The notes under the pieces: model-generated | What the model saw: the letters and a program-made list of their open reading frames with translations, nothing else | The model's database searches: none | Told to the model about the DNA's origin: nothing | Position numbers and translations under genes: made by a program | Assembly (NCBI GenBank): GCA_900769175.1 | Contig: CAAGFP010000019.1 | Coordinates: forward strand, 1 to 29,228 | Reading direction: 5' to 3' | Length of the DNA: 29,228 nt | From: Lachnospiraceae bacterium | Lineage (GTDB): Bacteria > Bacillota > Clostridia > Lachnospirales > Lachnospiraceae | Shown: positions 24,343 to 29,228 of the stretch, one piece after another | Numbering within the stretch: the stretch's first letter is position 1 | Layout: every line of letters starts with the position of its first letter

Positions 24343-25566
24343 TTATAAAATAATTTTTCTGAAGTTCTTTTTGCCTTTACGGATGATAAATTCAGAATTA
24401 CCAATCATTTCCTCACTGAATACAGCCTTGAAATCCGTCACTTTTTCATCGTTTACACAGACCCCGCCCTGTTCAACCGCTCTTCTTCCTTCGCTTCTTG
24501 TAGGAACAAGACCGGCCTTAACAAGAATGGTGATAATATCAATCGAACCGTCCGTAAAATCTTCTTTCGCCAATGTCGTTGTCGGCATATTCTCAAGATT
24601 TCCGCCACCTGCAAATAAAGCCTTTGCAGATTCCTGTGCTTTCACGGCTTCCTCTTCTCCATGAACCATCTTGGTTAGTTCATATGCAAGAATCTCTTTT
24701 GCCTTATTTAACCGGCTTCCTTCCCAGTCACTCATGGCATCAATCTCCTCCAAAGGAAGGAAGGTAAGCATACGGATGCATTTTAAGACATCAGCATCTG
24801 CGATATTTCTCCAATACTGGTAGAATTCAAAAGGAGACGTTTTATTGGGATCCAGCCACACAGCACCCTTCTCTGTTTTTCCCATCTTCTTTCCTTCCGA
24901 ATTCAAAAGAAGCTGAATGGTCATTGCATAGGCGTCTTTTCCAAGTTTACGACGAATCAGTTCTGTACCGCCAAGCATGTTTGACCACTGATCATCACCG
25001 CCAAACTGCATATTACAGCCATACTTGGTATAAAGCATATAAAAGTCATAAGACTGCATAATCATATAGTTAAATTCAAGGAAGGTGAGTCCCTTCTCCA
25101 TTCGCTGCTTATAACATTCAGCGGTAAGCATTCTGTTTACACTGAAATGCGCGCCGACCTCACGAAGGAATTCCACATAATTAAGTCCCAAAAGCCAGTC
25201 TGCATTATTGACCATCAAAGCCTTGCCTTCCGAGAAATCAATAAAACGGCTCATCTGTTTTTTGAAGCATTCGCAATTGTGCTCAATATCTTCTGCGGTA
25301 AGCATTTTACGCATATCGGTCTTTCCGGAAGGGTCCCCAATCATACCGGTTCCGCCGCCAATCAAAGCAATAGGTTTGTTTCCCGCCATCTGAAGGCGTT
25401 TCATCAGACAAAGTGCCATGAAATGTCCTACATGAAGGCTGTCTGCAGTCGGGTCAAAACCGATATAAAATGTAGCCTTTCCATTGTTGATTAATTCCTT
25501 AATTTCTTCTTCATCCGTAAGCTGGGCAAGTAAGCCGCGGGCCTTGAGTTCATCATAAATCGTCAT
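24343..25566 (-). CDS. tyrS: Tyrosyl-tRNA synthetase TyrS
   Basis: 407 residues, full length. It charges tRNA-Tyr in the cytoplasm. The class I HIGH motif is HVGH (45-48), the KMSKS motif is KMGKT (227-231), tyrosine-site residues YIGFDPTADS are intact, and the C-terminus is an S4-type RNA-binding domain ending near 407. GGAG lies 10 nt before the ATG. The start overlaps a 3-codon ATG-AAA-AAA-TGA mini-frame, probably accidental. No T-box leader is visible despite being a tRNA synthetase gene; a plain promoter lies at 25619-25647. The final codons overlap an AT-rich hairpin (24335-24360) that may act as a weak terminator. Confidence 0.97.
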   Translation of the reverse strand: MTIYDELKARGLLAQLTDEEEIKELINNGKATFYIGFDPTADSLHVGHFMALCLMKRLQMAGNKPIALIGGGTGMIGDPSGKTDMRKMLTAEDIEHNCECFKKQMSRFIDFSEGKALMVNNADWLLGLNYVEFLREVGAHFSVNRMLTAECYKQRMEKGLTFLEFNYMIMQSYDFYMLYTKYGCNMQFGGDDQWSNMLGGTELIRRKLGKDAYAMTIQLLLNSEGKKMGKTEKGAVWLDPNKTSPFEFYQYWRNIADADVLKCIRMLTFLPLEEIDAMSDWEGSRLNKAKEILAYELTKMVHGEEEAVKAQESAKALFAGGGNLENMPTTTLAKEDFTDGSIDIITILVKAGLVPTRSEGRRAVEQGGVCVNDEKVTDFKAVFSEEMIGNSEFIIRKGKKNFRKIIL

Positions 25567-25618
25567 TTTTTCATATCTCCGTTTCTATATTTATTAAAAA
25601 TCATAATTATCCGTTTAC

Positions 25619-25647
25619 ATTTTATCCGAAAAGGCAGAGAATCGCAA
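25619..25647 (-). promoter_or_regulatory. Sigma-A-like promoter of tyrS
   Basis: On the minus strand, TTGCGA (25647-25642), a 17-bp spacer and TAAAAT (25624-25619). The leader would be about 45-50 nt, too short for a T-box. Confidence 0.6.
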
Positions 25648-25721
25648 GCAAAAAAGCGCTTTCTTTCCACTCAAATGTAGTTTCTTTTTAACTTCTACCA
25701 TAAACATCAAAGACATATAAT

Positions 25722-25765
25722 AAAAAAAACGGGTGATAGCAAGAATCCGACTTCTCTATCCCCCG
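25722..25765 (-). terminator. Strong orphan terminator between tyrS and the YlbJ-like gene
   Basis: On the minus strand a stem (25756-25765 with 25730-25739, one mismatch) continues inward through AGAA/TTCT (25742-25745 with 25752-25755), and eight T residues follow (25729-25722). No minus-strand gene lies directly upstream, because the YlbJ-like gene is on the plus strand. It may stop antisense transcription entering tyrS. On the plus strand the same hairpin would lie near the 5' end of the YlbJ-like mRNA and could stabilise it. Confidence 0.7.
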
Positions 25766-25782
25766 TCCACGGTGACGCTTCC

Positions 25783-26814
25783 ATGAAATACAACACGTCT
25801 TTTTTTACTTCTTTACGCCAAATTATTATATCCATATTCCTGCTTGGTTTTGCATTGCTGTTTCTGTGCTGTCCCTCCCAAACCTGCTCGTACGCGAAAG
25901 AAGGGCTGATTTTTTTCGGCCTTAATATGTTCCCTGCGCTATTTCCCTTCCTTCTTTTGACGAACTTAGCCATTGATTGTGAAATCACGCCTTTGCTGAG
26001 CAAACTATTCCACCCGCTGTTTTCCTTCCTCTTCGGAAGCAGCCGTGAAGAAGATTTCTGTATTCTATGCGGTTTATTCGGTGGCTTTCCGTTAGGTGCA
26101 CTGACGGTTGCCTCTGCCATTGAATCAAACTTGATTTCCAAAAGCCGCGGGAGGTATCTGCTTTTCTTTAACTGCCTCCCGGGGCCGGTTTATCTTATCA
26201 ACTTTCTTCTCCCGCTTTTTGAAAAAAGTTCTTATAAAATCCTTTTTTTGCTTCTCTTTTACGGCATTCCGTTTCTGCTTGCAAATTTAGTCCGGTTCGC
26301 AAATTTCATACAAAATACCCGGAATAAACTCTTAGTCAAAATTTCGGATAAAATGAAAAGCCAAACTACAAATAAAACGAAGTGCAAAACCGCAAAGATA
26401 TTGGGTGGAAAGGAAAACGTTCCTACCGCTTCGCCGGCTTCTTTTTCAGCTATATTTAACTGCGCGGTCGAAAAAAGTGTAAGCACTATGCTAAAGCTTG
26501 GTGGTATCGTCATCTTCTTTTACTGCTTTCGTACGATTCTATCCTTTCTCCCGGGTGATTCTGCCTTTATTAAAACTGCTTTTCGTTTCTTTTTGGAAAT
26601 TAACAGTGGCGTACAGGCAGTATCCGCGCTCAAAGAACAGTTGCCGGATGAAATGCTTCTATCCTATCTTACTTTTTTCCCTTTTTGCGGGCTGTCCTGT
26701 TTCATGCAGGCCTATGTTCTGCTGATGAAATGCGGATTAAAAGCAAAGGATTACCTGATTCCGAAGTTTCTCCATTGTTTGTGCTGGGGAGTGGTGTGCC
26801 TTTTTCTAAAATAA
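25783..26814 (+). CDS. YlbJ-like nucleoside recognition/Gate-domain membrane protein
   Basis: 343 residues, almost entirely hydrophobic with about eight membrane segments. Segments such as GLNMFPALFPFLLLTNL, then GLFGGFPLGALTVAS, resemble the sporulation membrane protein YlbJ and related nucleoside recognition (Gate) domain proteins. A basic loop near the middle (about 190-215, KMKSQTTNKTKCKTAK) divides two hydrophobic halves. In endospore formers YlbJ affects sporulation, and Gate-domain proteins are suspected transporters, but the substrate here is unknown. The ribosome site is weak (GGTGA). A TATAAT at 25716-25721 with a poor -35 could be its promoter. It is divergent from tyrS and convergent with thiC. 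Confidence 0.75.
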   Translation: MKYNTSFFTSLRQIIISIFLLGFALLFLCCPSQTCSYAKEGLIFFGLNMFPALFPFLLLTNLAIDCEITPLLSKLFHPLFSFLFGSSREEDFCILCGLFGGFPLGALTVASAIESNLISKSRGRYLLFFNCLPGPVYLINFLLPLFEKSSYKILFLLLFYGIPFLLANLVRFANFIQNTRNKLLVKISDKMKSQTTNKTKCKTAKILGGKENVPTASPASFSAIFNCAVEKSVSTMLKLGGIVIFFYCFRTILSFLPGDSAFIKTAFRFFLEINSGVQAVSALKEQLPDEMLLSYLTFFPFCGLSCFMQAYVLLMKCGLKAKDYLIPKFLHCLCWGVVCLFLK

Positions 26815-26860
26815 AACGAAGGAATACAGTTATTTCATACTTCTTTCATTCTCACATGTA

Positions 26861-26885
26861 AAACAGAATGGTTACGCTTCTGTTT
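26861..26885 (-). terminator. Possible weak terminator of thiC
   Basis: An 8-bp stem AAACAGAA with TTCTGTTT closes a 9-nt loop in the 99-bp gap between the convergent YlbJ-like gene and thiC. The T-run is short, so function is uncertain. It is the only good hairpin in this gap. Confidence 0.35.
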
Positions 26886-26913
26886 GCAGGAAACGAATCA
26901 TTCGAAATCGTGC

Positions 26914-28218
26914 TTATAAAATATCAATATATTCTCCGTTTAAGGCTTTGTTCATACTTCTTACCGCACAGAACTTTCCGCACATGGAACAGGAATCTTC
27001 CTGCTCAGGTGCACGGCTGTCACGAATACTTTTGGCCGTCTCGGGATCAATGGAGCATTCCCATTGCTTCTCCCAGTCAAAGTTTCTTCTGGCATCCGCC
27101 ATTGCATCATCGATATCCCTTGCATGCGGGATTTTCTTGGCAATGTCAGCTGCGTGGGCAGCGATTCTGGAAGCGATAATTCCCTGTTTTACATCTTCAA
27201 CATTCGGAAGCGCAAGGTGTTCTGCCGGCGTCACGTAGCAAAGGAATGCAGCTCCGGCAGATGCTGCAACGGCACCACCGATTGCAGAAGTAATATGGTC
27301 ATAACCGGGAGCAATATCGGTAACAAGAGGTCCCAACACATAGAAAGGAGCACCCATACAGATTGTCTGCTGGATTTTCATATTCGCTGCAATCTGGTCA
27401 AGCGGCATATGTCCGGGGCCTTCTACCATAACCTGAACATCTTTCTCCCATGCACGTTTTGTAAGTTCACCCAAACGAACCAGTTCTTCAATCTGGCAGA
27501 CATCAGATGCGTCTGCAAGACAGCCGGGACGGCAGGCATCGCCAAGAGATATGGTCACATCATATTCCCGACAGATATCAAGAATTTCATCGTAATACTC
27601 GTAAAAAGGATTCTCCTCTCCGGTCATACTCATCCATGCAAATACAAGGGAACCGCCACGGGAGACAATATTCATCTTTCTTTTATGCTTTCGAATCTGC
27701 TCAATGGTTTTTCTTGTAATCCCGCAGTGAAGCGTTACGAAATCCACTCCGTCCTGCGCATGAAGTCTTACAACATCAATGAAGTCTTTTGCTGTCAAAG
27801 TTGCAAGGTCTCTTTGATAATGAATGACACTGTCGTATACGGGCACAGTACCAATCATTGCCGGGCATTCTTCCACAAGCTTGCGGCGGAAGGGCTGGGT
27901 GTTTCCGTGAGAGGACAAATCCATGATCGCCTCTGCTCCCATGTCGACTGCTGCCATCACCTTCTGCATTTCGATATCATAATCCTTGCAGTCTCTGGAT
28001 ACTCCAAGATTTACATTGATTTTCGTTCTTAACATGGAACCGACACCATTGGGCTCCAGGCAGGTATGTAATTTATTCGCACAGATTGCAACCTGTCCTC
28101 TTGCCACCAAATCTCTGATTTCTTCCTCTGTACGATATTCTTTTTGTGCCACGGCTTTCATTTCCGGCGTAATGATTCCTTTTCTTGCTGCTTCCATCTG
28201 GGTTTGATAATCTCTCAT
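26914..28218 (-). CDS. thiC: Phosphomethylpyrimidine synthase ThiC
   Basis: 434 residues, the short anaerobic form without the long N-terminal extension of E. coli ThiC. This radical SAM enzyme rearranges aminoimidazole ribonucleotide into hydroxymethylpyrimidine phosphate. The substrate and metal segments are present: MDLSSHGN, VDFVTLHCGI, SRGGS, GDACRPGC, MVEGPGHMPL and LGPLVTDIAPGYDH. The C-terminal cluster motif reads CSMCGKFC, giving CX2CX3C rather than the CX2CX4C I know from E. coli. AAGGAG precedes the ATG. Expression is controlled by the TPP riboswitch and terminator at 28247-28362. Confidence 0.97.
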   Translation of the reverse strand: MRDYQTQMEAARKGIITPEMKAVAQKEYRTEEEIRDLVARGQVAICANKLHTCLEPNGVGSMLRTKINVNLGVSRDCKDYDIEMQKVMAAVDMGAEAIMDLSSHGNTQPFRRKLVEECPAMIGTVPVYDSVIHYQRDLATLTAKDFIDVVRLHAQDGVDFVTLHCGITRKTIEQIRKHKRKMNIVSRGGSLVFAWMSMTGEENPFYEYYDEILDICREYDVTISLGDACRPGCLADASDVCQIEELVRLGELTKRAWEKDVQVMVEGPGHMPLDQIAANMKIQQTICMGAPFYVLGPLVTDIAPGYDHITSAIGGAVAASAGAAFLCYVTPAEHLALPNVEDVKQGIIASRIAAHAADIAKKIPHARDIDDAMADARRNFDWEKQWECSIDPETAKSIRDSRAPEQEDSCSMCGKFCAVRSMNKALNGEYIDIL

Positions 28219-28246
28219 ATATTTCTTTCTCCTTATAAAATGAATT

Positions 28247-28273
28247 AAAAAACGGAAGCGGGGACGCTTCCGT
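28247..28273 (-). terminator. Riboswitch-controlled terminator before thiC
   Basis: On the minus strand ACGGAAGCG (28273-28265), a TCCC loop, CGCTTCCGT (28260-28252) and five T residues. The 9-bp GC-rich stem directly follows the TPP aptamer, so TPP binding should favour it and stop thiC transcription. Confidence 0.9.
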
Positions 28274-28274
28274 A

Positions 28275-28362
28275 TAGTTTCCTACGTTGGCATTACCCAA
28301 ATCAGGTCCCCGGTCGAAGGGTTCACCTTCCTCTCAGCCTGTCTGCAAGCTCCCGTTTCACT
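28275..28362 (-). promoter_or_regulatory. TPP riboswitch (THI element) controlling thiC
   Basis: On the minus strand the conserved core is in order: CGGGAGC, GGCTGAGAGG, GAACCC, GACCTGATTTGGGTAATGCC and CAACGTAGGAA, the P2-P5 elements of the TPP aptamer. The intrinsic terminator at 28247-28273 follows immediately, giving OFF control by transcription attenuation when thiamine diphosphate is plentiful. The thiS operon on the plus strand has no such element. Confidence 0.95.
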
Positions 28363-28385
28363 CAATATTTCACACTCATAAAATC

Positions 28386-28413
28386 ATTATAAATCAAATC
28401 ATCAAAAATGCAA
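28386..28413 (-). promoter_or_regulatory. Sigma-A-like promoter of thiC
   Basis: On the minus strand TTGCAT (28413-28408), a 16-bp spacer and TATAAT (28391-28386). Its start site would be about 28380, just before the TPP aptamer. It lies 18 bp after the stop of the patatin-like gene. Confidence 0.6.
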
Positions 28414-28431
28414 GAAACTCTTTTTATCCGA

Positions 28432-29228
28432 CTACTTCCGAAGGACATTCATGATTTTATCATAGTTTTCGGGCACATGTGGGAATGTACATGCGCTGCA
28501 GTCTTTGATTCTCTTTTTTTTATTCATGAAATATTTCGGCGTCCCCGGACAGTTTGGTATTGTATACATCGGGCAATAACAGAACATGCAGTTCATTTCA
28601 TCGATTTGACTGTGGCAGGGATAAAATTTACATTCCCTGTTTTCAAAAAACTTATAGGACGGCTTGTGTTTTTTCTTTTCGTTTTTCCCTTCAAAAGTTC
28701 CATTTCCGGCCGCATCCATTGCCAGATATTCCCTGAGTCTCGGGAGTGCATCAACCATGTCATTGTACCCGAGATAATACCATTCTCCGAGTTTTTCCAT
28801 ATCCGTTTCAAGCTTTGCCACATCGATTTCCCTGGACGGACATAATACGAAAATTCTGCCCTCTTTCTCCAGGCGATCCATTTCTTCACATTCAAGATTG
28901 TATTCCTCATCTGCATTCTTAAGGCTTGCGGCATATTCCGGGAAGTTTTTGTATACACGTTCTGCCCAGGCGGATTCTTTGATTTCTTTCCGGTATTCTT
29001 TCACACGGGTTCGAATTGCGATTATCTTACTGTAATTTTCCTCCAATGCAAATTGATACGGGGTGTGAACACTGGCACAACCATCCAGACATTTTATCCC
29101 GTCTACCTCGACCATGCGGGAGAGAAACTGCATGGAAGCAGACGCTTTTGCGGCCGTATAAATATCGCACCGGTCTTTCTCAAAATAGACCGGCTGCCCC
29201 GTTTCACAGTTTGTAGCCACAGCCACGA
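28432..29228 (-). CDS. Patatin-like phospholipase fused to a cysteine-rich small domain (5' end missing)
   Basis: 265 codons are visible; the gene runs off the right edge, so the N-terminal part with the nucleophile Ser (GxSxG) is not seen. Visible residues start in the patatin core: TNCETGQPVYF, then SASMQFLSRMVEV and LDGCASVHTPYQFAL, where Asp of the Ser-Asp dyad is kept but the usual DGG/DGA reads DGC. A middle segment (FVLCPSREI...GYNDMVDALPRLREYL) resembles the C-terminal extension of firmicute patatin-family proteins. The last ~65 residues are a separate domain with about nine Cys (YKFFENRECKFYPCH, NCMFCYCPMY, IKDCSACTFPH) matching the cysteine-rich small domain (PF04071), probably metal-binding. 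That domain usually stands alone. The likely role is hydrolysis of a membrane lipid or related ester; the tail's role is unknown. Confidence 0.85.
   Translation of the reverse strand, partial: VAVATNCETGQPVYFEKDRCDIYTAAKASASMQFLSRMVEVDGIKCLDGCASVHTPYQFALEENYSKIIAIRTRVKEYRKEIKESAWAERVYKNFPEYAASLKNADEEYNLECEEMDRLEKEGRIFVLCPSREIDVAKLETDMEKLGEWYYLGYNDMVDALPRLREYLAMDAAGNGTFEGKNEKKKHKPSYKFFENRECKFYPCHSQIDEMNCMFCYCPMYTIPNCPGTPKYFMNKKKRIKDCSACTFPHVPENYDKIMNVLRK

Noticed and set aside
25567..26000. T-box leader for tyrS
   Set aside because: No T-box core or specifier stem was found on the minus strand, and a normal promoter lies downstream of the terminator.
25707..26141. 144-codon minus-strand frame before tyrS
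   Set aside because: It overlaps the YlbJ-like gene and runs through a strong minus-strand terminator. It shows no recognisable domain.
27064..28032. 322-codon plus-strand frame
   Set aside because: It lies opposite thiC, whose motifs are unmistakable. It has no ribosome site or family motif and is a shadow frame.

Overview
The window looks like a chromosomal segment from a low-GC, anaerobic Gram-positive bacterium of the class Clostridia, probably Lachnospiraceae-like. The reasons are AT-rich DNA with strong AGGAGG-type ribosome sites, sigma-A-like promoters, the oxygen-sensitive ThiH/ThiG route to the thiazole, a short NadB, a CD1871A-type CxxC micro-protein and a YlbJ-like membrane protein. 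I see no rRNA, tRNA, insertion sequence, phage gene or CRISPR array. The gene cut by the right edge is on the minus strand and lacks its 5' end.

Layout. 1-134 holds two copies of a 64-bp palindromic repeat that probably continue to the left. 321-6113 (minus) is a cell-surface module: two large paralogous LicD-family transferases with a WYL regulator between them. 6432-7397 (minus) is an HMGL-type aldolase. 7765-9583 (plus) is a redox module: a TlpA-like thioredoxin lipoprotein, a 55-residue membrane CxxC protein and a polytopic iron-sulfur protein. 9602-13144 (minus) is nadB-nadC-nadA plus an XRE regulator, for de novo NAD synthesis from aspartate. 13191-16044 (minus) is a coiled-coil protein and a DUF389 membrane protein.

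16146-19970 (plus) is the thiazole branch of thiamine synthesis: thiS-thiF-thiG-thiH-tenI, behind a 295-nt leader with riboswitch-like architecture but no TPP aptamer. 19988-21891 (minus) carries an RlmI-like rRNA methyltransferase and a PAP2 phosphatase. 21944-22002 is a helically phased CTGAAG array, followed by a hybrid histidine kinase, tyrS and, on plus, a YlbJ-like membrane protein. 26914-28413 (minus) is thiC, the pyrimidine branch, under a textbook TPP riboswitch with its own terminator. The right edge holds a patatin-like protein fused to a cysteine-rich small domain.

The two thiamine branches are on opposite strands about 10 kb apart and appear to be controlled by different RNA leaders. 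The most promising candidates for something undescribed are the thiS leader, the TlpA / CxxC micro-protein / iron-sulfur cassette, the LicD-WYL-LicD unit, the patatin-cysteine-rich fusion and the CTGAAG array. All function calls come from reading motifs by eye; no database search was run.
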